From: SIG565 sp045651765
GTDB taxonomy: Bacteria > Bacillota > Clostridia > Oscillospirales > Acutalibacteraceae
NCBI GenBank assembly: GCA_045651765.1
Contig: JAZRSY010000003.1
Span: 1 to 64,000 of the forward strand
Reading direction: 5' to 3'
Length of the DNA: 64,000 nt
Shown: positions 14,918 to 23,661 of the stretch, one piece after another
Layout of the letters: the number at the start of each line of letters is the position of its first letter
How positions within the stretch are numbered: position 1 is the first letter of the stretch
The notes under the pieces: generated by a model
Told to the model about the DNA's origin: nothing
Seen by the model: the letters and a program-made list of their open reading frames with translations, nothing else
The model's database searches: none
Position numbers and translations under genes: made by a program

Positions 14918-16204
14918 TGTTCAAACTCATGCTCCCGTCCCGTTCACTCCTTCCGTGGAATATTGTACAATAATGTCAAGGAGGGATCTATATGAAAAAA
15001 GTTTACACAGAAGACCAGAAAAAATTAATTTTAGATCGGTATTGGGCCGGGGAGAAAGTATCCACCATTTCAGCAGATACCGGCATTGCCAAAAGCACAT
15101 TATATTCGTGGGTTAAATCAAGTCAAAAGAAAAACAAAGCCATCAACATGACAGATTTTCGTATTCTAAGGCAGCGTTGCGAGACGTTAGAAAAAATGGT
15201 GGAAATACTACAACAGTCACCCTGCTCTGTCAGTGCACCGCTTCATGAACGATATAAAGTAATTAAAGACTTCTCAGAAACATATTCGATCAATATGCTT
15301 TGCCAGGCAATGAAGGTAGCAAAAGGTAGTTACTACAATCACACTCTTAGGAACGCAAATGAAAACACATCCTACAGACGGAAGAAGCGAGAACTCACAC
15401 CGATTATAGAGCAAATCTTTAATGAGAGTAATCAGGTGTTTGGTGCACGCAAGATCAATTCTGTTTTGCGAAGTCGCGGTTTTAAAGTAGCAGATAAAAC
15501 AGTAGCAGCCATTATGCACGAAAACGGATGGTTCAGCGTGCGTGGCGGTTCAAAAACAATCTTTGAAATGAACAAACAACGCAAGGAAAACATTCTAAAT
15601 CAACAGTTCATTGCAAACGCCCCCAACGAAGTTTGGGTTGGAGATATCACCTATTTCAGTGCTAATAGCACGAAGTATTTCATCTGCGTTATCATTGATT
15701 TATTTGCACGCAAAGTAATCGCACATAGCATATCTACCAGTAACAGCACACATATCACAAAAAAGACTCTAAAAAAAGCCTATCAAGAGCGAGCTCCTAA
15801 AGAAGGATTGATTTTTCACAGTGATCTTGGTTCAAATTATACGTCACGCACATTTATGTCATACTGCAAAACTTTAGGCATAACACAGTCCTTCTCAAGA
15901 AAGGGTGTCCCCTTTGATAACTCTGTTATGGAAGCCTTTTTCAAAACTTTAAAAGCCGAGGAACTCTATCGAAACAATTATCGTTCAGACAGAGAATTTC
16001 GGGAACACATTCAAAAGTACATAGATTTCTATAACGGTCAGCGTCCTCATCAAATGAATCGATATCGCACACCTAACGATGCAGAGGCTTCTTACTATAA
16101 AAAACACGCTCAAAATAACGAAAATTCTTCAGTTTAATCGAACTTTTCCAGTTCAATTCGTTACCCATTAAAAATTTCTGCACATATTTTGATGAGTTTT
16201 GACA
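14918..16204 (+). mobile_element. IS3-family insertion sequence, about 1.3 kb
   Basis: The element carries one transposase gene. Putative terminal inverted repeats are TGTTCAAACTCATG (14918-14931) and, reversed, GATGAGTTTTGACA (16191-16204), matching at 11 of 14 positions and starting with TG as in IS3 elements. No clear short target duplication is seen, so the exact ends are uncertain or one end has drifted. Confidence 0.7.
14992..16137 (+). CDS. IS3-family transposase (single-frame OrfAB)
   Basis: The 381-residue protein combines an N-terminal HTH (about 1-45, KKLILDRYWAGEKVSTISAD) and coiled segment, an HTH_21-like region and a C-terminal rve integrase core. The DDE residues are visible in WVGDITYF, FHSDLGSNY and NSVMEAFFKTLK, followed by IDFYNGQRPHQ. 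Most IS3 elements need a frameshift to fuse OrfA and OrfB. Here both are in one frame. The gene is intact with AAGGAGGG before the ATG, so it may be active. It borders the acquired-looking block at 7.6-14.9 kb. Confidence 0.92.
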   Translation: MKKVYTEDQKKLILDRYWAGEKVSTISADTGIAKSTLYSWVKSSQKKNKAINMTDFRILRQRCETLEKMVEILQQSPCSVSAPLHERYKVIKDFSETYSINMLCQAMKVAKGSYYNHTLRNANENTSYRRKKRELTPIIEQIFNESNQVFGARKINSVLRSRGFKVADKTVAAIMHENGWFSVRGGSKTIFEMNKQRKENILNQQFIANAPNEVWVGDITYFSANSTKYFICVIIDLFARKVIAHSISTSNSTHITKKTLKKAYQERAPKEGLIFHSDLGSNYTSRTFMSYCKTLGITQSFSRKGVPFDNSVMEAFFKTLKAEELYRNNYRSDREFREHIQKYIDFYNGQRPHQMNRYRTPNDAEASYYKKHAQNNENSSV

Positions 16205-16221
16205 TTCACAGTTCGATTAAA
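16133..16221. repeat. 12-bp inverted repeat around the right IS end
   Basis: TTTAATCGAACT (16133-16144, overlapping the transposase stop codon) and AGTTCGATTAAA (16210-16221) are exact complements 65 bases apart. They may mark an older element end or a transcript-level hairpin. Confidence 0.5.
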
Positions 16222-16227
16222 AATAAA

Positions 16228-16256
16228 TAGGGAACGACCACGAAAGCCGTTCCCTA
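16228..16256. terminator. Hairpin, possible terminator
   Basis: Stem TAGGGAACG/CGTTCCCTA with an 11-base loop, read on the minus strand into TTTATTTTTAATC, just beyond the tRNA operon terminator. Confidence 0.6.
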
Positions 16257-16270
16257 CTGGATTTAAAAAG

Positions 16271-16325
16271 AATGAATGACACCTCAATCGAACCGTGATG
16301 GTTCACATTTGGGGTGTCATTCATT
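16271..16325 (-). terminator. Terminator of the five-tRNA operon
   Basis: The arms AATGAATGACACC and GGTGTCATTCATT pair perfectly (13 bp), with an inner GAACC/GGTTC stem. On the minus strand the stem starts one base after the CCA of tRNA-Cys and is followed by CTTTTT. Confidence 0.75.
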
Positions 16326-16326
16326 G

Positions 16327-16401
<75 letters not shown>

Positions 16402-16422
16402 TTATTTTATATTTAGTTTAAG

Positions 16423-16453
16423 AAAGGACGCTTAAATTATTTAAGCGTCCTTT
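16423..16453 (-). other. Perfect 14-bp hairpin between tRNA-Gly and tRNA-Cys
   Basis: AAAGGACGCTTAAA and TTTAAGCGTCCTTT enclose a 3-base loop. In the tRNA transcript it would form a stable stem with a short following T run. It is either a partial terminator that lowers tRNA-Cys or a processing element. Confidence 0.6.
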
Positions 16454-16528
16454 GGAGCGGATTACGAGGCTCGAACTCGCTACCTCCACCTTGGCAAGGT
16501 GGCGCTCTACCAGATGAGCTAAATCCGC
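16453..16528 (-). tRNA. tRNA-Gly (GCC)
   Basis: The cloverleaf has acceptor GCGGATT/AATCCGC, anticodon loop TTGCCAA, T-loop TTCGAGC and encoded CCA. It is the fourth tRNA of the operon. Confidence 0.95.
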
Positions 16529-16533
16529 AAAAA

Positions 16534-16609
16534 TGGTGCCTCCGATCGGAATCGAACCAATGACACGGGGATTTTCAGTCCCCTGCTCTACCGACTGAGC
16601 TACAGAGGC
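16534..16609 (-). tRNA. tRNA-Phe (GAA)
   Basis: Acceptor GCCTCTG/CGGAGGC (one T-G pair), anticodon stem GGGGA/TCCCC with loop CTGAAAA, T-loop TTCGATT, encoded CCA. Confidence 0.95.
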
Positions 16610-16612
16610 AAG

Positions 16613-16689
16613 TGGCGACCTGGATGGGGCTCGAACCCACGACCTCTAGCGTGACAGGCTAGCGTTCTAACCAGCTGAACTACCAGGCC
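16613..16689 (-). tRNA. tRNA-Asp (GTC)
   Basis: Acceptor GGCCTGG/CCAGGTC, anticodon stem CTAGC/GCTAG with loop CTGTCAC, T-loop TTCGAGC, discriminator G, encoded CCA. Confidence 0.95.
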
Positions 16690-16694
16690 ACAAA

Positions 16695-16770
16695 TGGTGG
16701 GAACAACAGGGCTCGAACCTGTGACCCTCTGCTTGTAAGGCAGATGCTCTCCCAGCTGAGCTATGCTCCC
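16695..16770 (-). tRNA. tRNA-Val (TAC)
   Basis: Acceptor GGGAGCA/TGTTCCC, anticodon loop CTTACAA in stem CTGC/GCAG, T-loop TTCGAGC, encoded CCA. It is the first tRNA of the operon, about 50 bases after the promoter. Confidence 0.95.
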
Positions 16771-16822
16771 ACTTCTGTGCCACGCTGGTGCTGCTCAGTG
16801 CAACTTACCGGCGACAAGCATT

Positions 16823-16851
16823 ATATTACCACAACCAAAAGGTTTTGTCAA
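16823..16851 (-). promoter_or_regulatory. Stable-RNA promoter of the tRNA operon
   Basis: -35 TTGACA (16846-16851), 17-bp spacer, -10 TAATAT (16823-16828), preceded by T-rich sequence. The -10 region GTTGTGGTAATATAATGC and downstream CTTGTCGC recur almost unchanged at the 5S rRNA promoter (27726-27754). Confidence 0.8.
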
Positions 16852-16869
16852 CACTTTTTTTAAGTTTTT

Positions 16870-17742
16870 TTAATTTTTTTCTAACGCTTTTAACTCAGAT
16901 TTTGTAAAGATATAGGTCTTGTCGCAAAAGTGGCATTTAATTTCGGCTTTTGGCATTTCTTCGGCCATTTGGTGAAGCTCGTTTTGGCCCATACTAATTA
17001 ATGCTTTTTCTATTCTTTGCCTACTGCAATTACATTTATATGTTGTTTCTTGCGAATAAAGAACCTCTACCTCGAAATTTTTTAGTGCTTTTTTAATAAT
17101 ATCTTCGGGCGATAGACCATTAGTTAACATTTGTGTTACCGAAGGTATATCTTTAATGCCTTCTTCAAGTTTATTAATGGTTTCTTCTTCGGCTGCAGGT
17201 AAAAGCTGAATGATATATCCGCCTGCTGCTTTAACGGTTAAATCGGGGTTAACAAGCACACCCAAAGCACAAACTGTGGGGGTCTGCTCGCTTAAGGCGT
17301 AATAGGCGGTAATGTCTTCGGCAATTTCGCCCGAAACAAGCGGTACCATACCGTTATAGGGTTCTTTAAGGCCTAAATCTTTAAGGACATATATATTGCC
17401 GTTTTTACCAACAGCGCCGCCAACATCTAATTTTCCTTTTTCGTTAAGGGGCAGTTCAACTACAGGGTTGGTAACATAACCCCTAACATCTCCGTTAGCG
17501 TCGGACACGGCTATTACCGAACCAATCGGGCCGCCACCTGCAATGCGCAGGGTTATGGAATTATCTTTGCCCTTTAGCATATTACCCATTATTGAAGCAG
17601 CTGTTAAGAGCCTGCCAAGTGCTGCGGTAACCACAGCCGAGGTGCTATGAATTTGTTCGGCTGCGGCAACAATATCGGTTGAATCAAGTGCGGTGGCCAT
17701 AACTTGACCGTTACTTGTAATGCATCTAACTAATTTTCCCAT
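16870..17742 (-). CDS. hslO: Hsp33 redox-regulated chaperonin
   Basis: The 290-residue protein has the Hsp33 N-terminal domain (MGKLVRCITSNGQVMATALD, GRLLTAASIMGNMLKG) and a C-terminal zinc domain whose four cysteines lie in KCNCSRQRI and IKCHFCDKTYIF. Hsp33 is an ATP-independent cytoplasmic holdase. Oxidation of the zinc-bound cysteines and unfolding activate it under oxidative stress. Length and motif order are normal. It follows the SAM methyltransferase gene by two bases, so the two form one unit. Confidence 0.96.
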   Translation of the reverse strand: MGKLVRCITSNGQVMATALDSTDIVAAAEQIHSTSAVVTAALGRLLTAASIMGNMLKGKDNSITLRIAGGGPIGSVIAVSDANGDVRGYVTNPVVELPLNEKGKLDVGGAVGKNGNIYVLKDLGLKEPYNGMVPLVSGEIAEDITAYYALSEQTPTVCALGVLVNPDLTVKAAGGYIIQLLPAAEEETINKLEEGIKDIPSVTQMLTNGLSPEDIIKKALKNFEVEVLYSQETTYKCNCSRQRIEKALISMGQNELHQMAEEMPKAEIKCHFCDKTYIFTKSELKALEKN

Positions 17743-17744
17743 AT

Positions 17745-18482
17745 TTAAACCTTTCGTGTAACATAAATTATTCTTTCACTTTCGTTTTTAGGGGAGACAA
17801 AGGTGTTTTCGCCATAAATAGCCTCAATTTTAAGCCCTGCCTTTTTTAAGGCTTTTTCTATTTGGGCGCCAGTGTAGGCGCGTTCGAAAAAAATTTCGGT
17901 AAAACGATTGTAATTTTGGCCGTTATTATAAAAGAAATCTAAAGTGATTTGGGTAGAATTTTTTTGCTTAATAAATTTATTTTGCCAAGAGCAAAACAGA
18001 TTGTCGGTTTCGTAAATAAAGGTGTTATTGGCTAAAACCGTGCTGTGTTTATAAAGTGAGTTAACATCAAACACAAATAACCTGCCGGGTTCTAAAAACA
18101 GTGAAATTTTAGCAAAACTTTGGCAAAGTTCGGAATAATCGGTTATATGATTAATGCTGTCAAGGCAACAAACGGCACCATTAACCGTGCCATATAATTC
18201 TAAATCGGCGGCAGATTGGTTTAAAAAAAGTATATTAAGGTTTTGCTCGAGTGCCTTTTGGCGAGCAACACTTAACATTGTGTCGGAAATGTCGGCTCCA
18301 ATAACATCGACGCCCTTTTTAGCAAACTCGACCGAAAATGAGCCTGTGCCACAAGCAACATCTAAAAGCAGGGTTGGTAAAGAATCGTGCTTTTTGAAAA
18401 TTTTACACAAATAATCGGTTCGTTTTTTATAATTAACATTGGTTGTTAACGCATCATAAAACAAAGCAAAATTATTATACAC
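17745..18482 (-). CDS. Class I SAM-dependent methyltransferase
   Basis: A 245-residue Rossmann-type methyltransferase: N-terminal helix YNNFALFYDALT, motif I LLLDVACGTGSFSVEFAKKG (about 38-57), the acidic motif II residue in VIGADISDTML, and the motif IV region NGAVCCLDSINHI. The C-terminal part has the beta pattern of the family. The substrate cannot be told. It sits between ftsH and hslO on the same strand, two bases from hslO, which suggests co-expression rather than shared function. Confidence 0.85.
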   Translation of the reverse strand: MYNNFALFYDALTTNVNYKKRTDYLCKIFKKHDSLPTLLLDVACGTGSFSVEFAKKGVDVIGADISDTMLSVARQKALEQNLNILFLNQSAADLELYGTVNGAVCCLDSINHITDYSELCQSFAKISLFLEPGRLFVFDVNSLYKHSTVLANNTFIYETDNLFCSWQNKFIKQKNSTQITLDFFYNNGQNYNRFTEIFFERAYTGAQIEKALKKAGLKIEAIYGENTFVSPKNESERIIYVTRKV

Positions 18483-18544
18483 CTTTATCCCCCTTTAATT
18501 TACCTATAAATTTTAACACCTTAAGTCATTAAAGTCAATAAAAT

Positions 18545-18570
18545 AAAAAGGCGGAAAATTCCGCCTTTTT
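18545..18570 (-). terminator. Terminator after ftsH
   Basis: Perfect 12-bp stem AAAAAGGCGGAA/TTCCGCCTTTTT with a 2-base loop (AA), directly after the ftsH stop codon and symmetrical for either strand. Confidence 0.85.
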
Positions 18571-18572
18571 AT

Positions 18573-20414
18573 TTATTTTTGCATTAGTTCTTTAAACTCG
18601 GCACCGTCGATTTTTTCTTTTTCAACCAAAAGTTTGCCAAGCTCGTAAAGTTTGTTTATGTTAGCCTTTAAAATTTCTTCGCCACGTTTATAGGCATTGG
18701 TTACAATGCGTTTAACCTCGGCATCAATTTTAGCGGCTACCTCGGGCGAGCAATTATTGGTGTGGCCATAATCGCGACCTAAGAATACATCTTCGTTTTT
18801 ATTGCCGTAAAGAATAGGGCCAAGTTCTTCACTCATACCAAATCTTACAACCATATCTTTAGCAATTTTAGTAGCGCGCTCAATATCATTAGAAGCACCG
18901 GTAGAAATATCGTCGCCGGTTAGGGATTCGGCAATACGGCCGCCTAACAGCATAACGATTTCTTCTTCCATTTCTTTTTTATATTTAGTAAATTTATCTT
19001 CTTTAGGTAAAGAAACGGTAATACCAAGCGCCATGCCACGCGGAACAATGGTAATGTGGTGGATATCGTCTTGGGTTGGCAAAAAGTACCCTGTAATGGC
19101 ATGACCGGCCTCGTGGTAGGCGGTGTTCAGGCGTTCTTTTTCGCTCATAACACGGCTCTTCTTTTCGGTGCCGGCAATAACTTTAAGGGTTGCTTCTTCA
19201 ATTTGTTGTTGAGTAATTGCCTTTAGGCCTTTGCGTGCCGAAAGCAAGGCGGCTTCGTTTAACAGGTTTTCCAAATCGGCACCGGTAAAGCCGGGTGTAG
19301 ATTTTGCAATGGTTGACAAAGAAACATCGGGGCCCAATGGTTTTGAACGAGAGTGAACCTTTAAAATCTCCTCGCGGCCTTTAACATCCGGGTAATTAAC
19401 GGTAACCTGACGGTCGAATCGACCGGGGCGCAACAATGCCCTGTCAAGAATATCGGGGCGGTTGGTTGCGGCAATAATAATTACGCCGTCGTTAGCGCCA
19501 AAACCGTCCATTTCCACAAGCAACTGGTTAAGGGTTTGTTCGCGTTCATCGTGGCCACCGCCAAGACCTGCTCCGCGTTGGCGACCAACGGCATCAATTT
19601 CATCTATAAACACAATGGCAGGTTGATTTTTCTTGGCCTCTTCAAAAAGGTCGCGCACACGGGATGCACCAACACCCACAAACATTTCAACAAAATCGGA
19701 GCCCGAAATGCTGAAAAACGGAACGCCGGCCTCGCCTGCTACTGCACGAGCAAGTAAGGTTTTACCCGTACCGGGAGGACCCACTAAGAGCACTCCTTTA
19801 GGTATTCTGGCGCCTAATTCGTTAAATTTGGTAGGGCTTTTTAAAAATTCAACAATTTCTTGAAGCTCGGCTTTTTCCTCATCGGCTCCGGCAACATCGG
19901 CAAAGGTGGTTTTGCGTTTGTCGTTAGCCTTTTTAAATTTTGCTTTACCAAAGTTTAAGGTTTTGTCGGCTCCCATACCGCCTCCCATCCTGCGCATTAT
20001 AAATATCCAGAAGAATATCATAACGCCAAACATTATAATGGTTGGCAATAAATCGACTATCCAAGATGCAGCGCTACCACTTTTGTAGTCGTGCTTAATA
20101 ATCATTTCTGGGTTAGATTCTCGGTTTTCGGCGTTAATTTTCATTACCGATTCGTTAACATCGTTATAAAAAATTGATGGGTCCGCAACGGTGTAACGAT
20201 ATCTTTGACCATCGGCACGTTTAACATAAACAAGCTCGCCGCTATATAAATTTAATTGATATTCCGATACCTCGTTATTAATTATCATTTCTACGATTTC
20301 GTAATAACGGGTTTGAGAATTTTTGTTGCCGGCAAAGCTTGTAGCGGCAATAGCGGCTATTATTATAACGGGTATTGCAATATACAACAGCACGCTTTTA
20401 AAGTTTTTCTTCAT
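18573..20414 (-). CDS. ftsH: ATP-dependent zinc metalloprotease FtsH
   Basis: 613 residues: two N-terminal transmembrane helices (about 8-26 and 112-132) around a small external domain, the AAA+ ATPase with Walker A GPPGTGKT, Walker B IVFIDEIDAVG and SRH (TNRPDILDRALLRPGRFDRQ), and the M41 protease domain with HEAGH zinc site. It extracts and degrades membrane and short-lived cytoplasmic proteins as a hexamer. It lies 18 bases after hpt in the tilS-hpt-ftsH order common to Firmicutes, so the gene is probably part of the long leftward operon from rnj. Confidence 0.98.
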   Translation of the reverse strand: MKKNFKSVLLYIAIPVIIIAAIAATSFAGNKNSQTRYYEIVEMIINNEVSEYQLNLYSGELVYVKRADGQRYRYTVADPSIFYNDVNESVMKINAENRESNPEMIIKHDYKSGSAASWIVDLLPTIIMFGVMIFFWIFIMRRMGGGMGADKTLNFGKAKFKKANDKRKTTFADVAGADEEKAELQEIVEFLKSPTKFNELGARIPKGVLLVGPPGTGKTLLARAVAGEAGVPFFSISGSDFVEMFVGVGASRVRDLFEEAKKNQPAIVFIDEIDAVGRQRGAGLGGGHDEREQTLNQLLVEMDGFGANDGVIIIAATNRPDILDRALLRPGRFDRQVTVNYPDVKGREEILKVHSRSKPLGPDVSLSTIAKSTPGFTGADLENLLNEAALLSARKGLKAITQQQIEEATLKVIAGTEKKSRVMSEKERLNTAYHEAGHAITGYFLPTQDDIHHITIVPRGMALGITVSLPKEDKFTKYKKEMEEEIVMLLGGRIAESLTGDDISTGASNDIERATKIAKDMVVRFGMSEELGPILYGNKNEDVFLGRDYGHTNNCSPEVAAKIDAEVKRIVTNAYKRGEEILKANINKLYELGKLLVEKEKIDGAEFKELMQK

Positions 20415-20432
20415 TTAATACAATCCTTTCAA

Positions 20433-20972
20433 CTACTTTTGGTAAACGTGAGGCTTAAGCACACCTACAAATGGTAAATTGCGGTATTTTTCGGCATAAT
20501 CGAGCCCATAGCCCACAACAAATTCGTTAGGCACCTGTGTGCCAACATAATCGGCTGTGATTTCGGTTTGGCGGTTTTCAGGTTTGTCTAAAAACGCGCA
20601 AATTTTAAGACTGTTAGCTCCTCGGCATTTAAGAATTTCGGTTATGCTTTTTAGAGATAAGCCCGAATCTAAAATATCTTCAACAATTAAAATGTCATAA
20701 CCTTCGGGGTTAATATCTAAATCTTTTTTAAATGTAACGGCACCTGAAGATTGGGTGGAATTTTTATAAGATGACACTGCCATAAAATCTATGGTGCATG
20801 GTATGGTAATTTCACGCATTAAATCGGCCATAAAAACAACGGCACCTTTTAATACACTTACCAATAAAAGTTTTTTGCCTTCATAATCTTTAGATATTTG
20901 CCGGCCGAGCCGTTGGCAAATTTCTTTAATTTCGGATTCACTAACTAAAATTTTCTCAATATCCTTTTCCAT
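20433..20972 (-). CDS. hpt: Hypoxanthine phosphoribosyltransferase
   Basis: A 179-residue type I PRTase. It carries the PRPP loop in DILIVEDILDSGLSL, the pyrophosphate loop region VLKGAVVFMADL and the C-terminal VGYGLDYAEKYRNLPFVGVL hood. It makes IMP or GMP from the free base and PRPP in purine salvage. It lies 12 bases downstream of tilS, in the conserved tilS-hpt-ftsH cluster. Confidence 0.96.
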   Translation of the reverse strand: MEKDIEKILVSESEIKEICQRLGRQISKDYEGKKLLLVSVLKGAVVFMADLMREITIPCTIDFMAVSSYKNSTQSSGAVTFKKDLDINPEGYDILIVEDILDSGLSLKSITEILKCRGANSLKICAFLDKPENRQTEITADYVGTQVPNEFVVGYGLDYAEKYRNLPFVGVLKPHVYQK

Positions 20973-20984
20973 AATACTATTCCC

Positions 20985-22280
20985 CTAAATTAGTTTTGAA
21001 TTAATTATTAAATAATTTTTTGTTGAGCCTGAAGGTGAAACTCGCTCATCTATACCTATGCCGTGCACCCAAATTGGCCCTAAATTATCGGCCATTACGG
21101 GCAAAAACGGGCGTTGGCTGTTGCTTATTTTATATTCGTTATAAAGTTTTTTAAAGGTTTTGGTAACACCCTTTTTGGCCAGGCGTATTTTATCGCCCTC
21201 GATTCTGGTTCTAATAACAGGTTCGCCAACTATTTTATCATAATCCAAACAGTTTTTTAATAACAAACTGTTAACTTTTTTAATATTTTCGTATTCTTGG
21301 CGGGTTATTTTTTTAAAAGTTACCGAATATTCGGGTATTTTTTGGTTTTTTAAGGCGCAGCAAATACCGTTTTCAACATTAATTATGGTTTTGCCCTGCA
21401 AAACTATTCTGCCGCTGCCCGATAAAATAATTTTATAAATATCATCAATATTAACAACCGAAATATTTTTAAGTTTTAAAAAATCTAAATATTTTTTAAT
21501 AACACGCCTTATTATTGCCTTGTGGCTGTTAACAAGCGGTTTAATATTTAAGCTATTATTATTTAAACATTTTAAAAACAATTCTTGGCTTACGCTTTCT
21601 AAATAATTGTTTTCGGACTGTAAAATATCAATAGTTTTTAAAATGTTACCTTCAAACGAGGCATTGATTTCTTTTAAAACAGGAATAACCTTGTGCCTTA
21701 TTTTATTGCGGGTATAAATATCTTCAAAATTTGTGCTGTCATTAACATAGGCTATATTGTTTTTTTTGCAATATTCTTCAATATTTGTTCTGGTGCAAAA
21801 AATAAGCGGCCTAATGAAAATATCCCTAACTGGTGGTATGCCGCAAAGTCCCTTTGCAGCGGTGCCGCGTGTTAGGTTAAAAATAACCGTTTCGGCCGAA
21901 TCACTTGCGGTATGGGCGGTTGCTACCAAGCCGTTATTTGCAGCGCGTTTTAAAAATTCATACCTTATGCGCCTTGCGGCAAGCTCGGTACTTTCTTTTG
22001 TAATTTCACACTCGGCTTTAATGTCTACCCTTTCGCATACAAGTTCTACACCTAAATTTTGGCAAAGGTTTTTAACAAAAATTTCATCACGTTCGGATTC
22101 CTCGCCCCTTAACATATGGTTAAGATGGGCGGCCTTAACATTAAGGTTGTATTTTTGCTTTAACTCTAACAAAACATAAAGCAAACAAACTGAGTCGGCC
22201 CCACCCGAAAGTGCGACCGTAACACAGTTTTGTTTTAGCATATTATATTGAGTTATTGCTTTTTCAACCTTTTTTAGCAT
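20985..22280 (-). CDS. tilS: tRNA(Ile)-lysidine synthetase
   Basis: 431 residues with the N-type ATP pyrophosphatase P-loop ALSGGADSVCLL (about 23-34), the LNHMLRGEESERDE motif, and the C-terminal TilS domain (GDKIRLAKKGVTKTFKKLYNE region). TilS converts C34 of tRNA-Ile(CAT) to lysidine, giving it isoleucine identity. A longer frame reaches 22328, but the ATG at 22280 forms a TAATG overlap with the dnaB stop codon. That is the probable start and implies translational coupling. Confidence 0.95.
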   Translation of the reverse strand: MLKKVEKAITQYNMLKQNCVTVALSGGADSVCLLYVLLELKQKYNLNVKAAHLNHMLRGEESERDEIFVKNLCQNLGVELVCERVDIKAECEITKESTELAARRIRYEFLKRAANNGLVATAHTASDSAETVIFNLTRGTAAKGLCGIPPVRDIFIRPLIFCTRTNIEEYCKKNNIAYVNDSTNFEDIYTRNKIRHKVIPVLKEINASFEGNILKTIDILQSENNYLESVSQELFLKCLNNNSLNIKPLVNSHKAIIRRVIKKYLDFLKLKNISVVNIDDIYKIILSGSGRIVLQGKTIINVENGICCALKNQKIPEYSVTFKKITRQEYENIKKVNSLLLKNCLDYDKIVGEPVIRTRIEGDKIRLAKKGVTKTFKKLYNEYKISNSQRPFLPVMADNLGPIWVHGIGIDERVSPSGSTKNYLIINSKLI

Positions 22281-23647
22281 TATCTGAATACATCCTGTGA
22301 AGAAAATCTTGTAAACTGGCCATCCCAATGCAAATCTACCGTAGTTAATTCACCATGGCGGTTTTTAGCAACAATACACTCGGCTTTATTTGGGTCTGAA
22401 TGCTCATCACTATCGGCCTTTTCGGAATCGTAATAGGTTTCGCGGTATAGGAATAAAACAATATCTGCATCTTGCTCAATAGAACCTGATTCACGCAGGT
22501 CGGAAAGTGCAGGTCGGTGCGATTTACCCTTGGTTTCGGTTCCACGGGAAAGCTGAGCGCAGGCTAAAACCGGTACCTTTAAATCTTTGGCCATTATTTT
22601 TAAGTTTCTTGTAATATCCGACACCTCTTGAACACGATTTTCGGTTCTCTTGGCCGACTGCATTAAACCTAAATAGTCAATTATAACAAGGTCTACATTT
22701 TTCATGCGGCGTAATTTTGCCTTCATTTCGGGCACTGTTATGTTAGATGATTCGTCTAAATAAATATTAACCCCGGATAAATGTTGGCCTGCATTGCCAA
22801 GCCTTGTCCATTCATCTTGCGAAAGCTGACCTGTGCGCAATTTTGTGCTATCTATTGATGCTTCGTTAGAAAGCAATCGTTGGGCAATTTGGTCGCGCGT
22901 CATTTCGAGTGAAAAGAAGCAAACCGTTTTACCCTTTAGGGCTACATTCCTTGCTATATTTAAAGCAAAGGAAGTTTTACCCATACCGGGTCTGGCACCT
23001 AAAATAATAAGGTCGGATTTATTTAAGCCTGTAATAACTCGGTCAAGGTCGCCTATTCCGGTGGGTATGCCAACATAATCGTCTTTGGTTTCGGGGTCAG
23101 TAATTTTGGTAAGACGGTCGTATGTTTCGCCCTCTATAACATCCTTAATGTGTGTAAGACCCGAAATATCGCGGCCTTGGCGGATTTCGAAAATGCGTTG
23201 CTCGGCCGAATCAAGCATACGAGAGGTATCAACAACATTTTCGTTGGCATCTTTAATAATATTTTGCGCCGCTAAAATAAGCGAACGAATATAGTACCTT
23301 TCGCGCACAATAGATGCATATGTAATAATATTAGCAGCCGATGGCACCATATTAACCAACTGAGTAATATAGGCCTTGCCGCCGGCTTCATCGTAACTAC
23401 CGGTTTCTTTAAGGCGTTCAAGCAGGGTTACATAGTCTATAGTATTGCTTAATTGGTACATACTTTCGAGCGTTTTGTAAATTTCGCGGTGTTGCGGAAT
23501 ATAAAAATACTCGGGTTTAATAGAACTTGCAATTTGGTCTAAACTGGTAGGGTCTATAATAATAGCACCCAAAACCGATTGCTCGGCCTCTACCGAATAT
23601 GGTAATTTTGCGCTGTCGAGTTCAAATATATTTCTATCTTCAGCCAT
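22280..23647 (-). CDS. dnaB: Replicative DNA helicase
   Basis: A 455-residue DnaB-type helicase (called DnaC in Bacillus). The N-terminal domain (about 10-115, LPYSVEAEQSVLGAIIIDP) is followed by a RecA-type motor with Walker A GARPGMGKTSFALNIA, then SLEMTRDQIAQRLLSNEA, and Walker B VDLVIIDYLGLM. The hexamer unwinds DNA at the replication fork. The order rplI-dnaB is conserved in Firmicutes. It starts 14 bases after rplI and overlaps tilS by one base. Confidence 0.97.
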   Translation of the reverse strand: MAEDRNIFELDSAKLPYSVEAEQSVLGAIIIDPTSLDQIASSIKPEYFYIPQHREIYKTLESMYQLSNTIDYVTLLERLKETGSYDEAGGKAYITQLVNMVPSAANIITYASIVRERYYIRSLILAAQNIIKDANENVVDTSRMLDSAEQRIFEIRQGRDISGLTHIKDVIEGETYDRLTKITDPETKDDYVGIPTGIGDLDRVITGLNKSDLIILGARPGMGKTSFALNIARNVALKGKTVCFFSLEMTRDQIAQRLLSNEASIDSTKLRTGQLSQDEWTRLGNAGQHLSGVNIYLDESSNITVPEMKAKLRRMKNVDLVIIDYLGLMQSAKRTENRVQEVSDITRNLKIMAKDLKVPVLACAQLSRGTETKGKSHRPALSDLRESGSIEQDADIVLFLYRETYYDSEKADSDEHSDPNKAECIVAKNRHGELTTVDLHWDGQFTRFSSQDVFR

Positions 23648-23661
23648 AATTATCTCCTACT

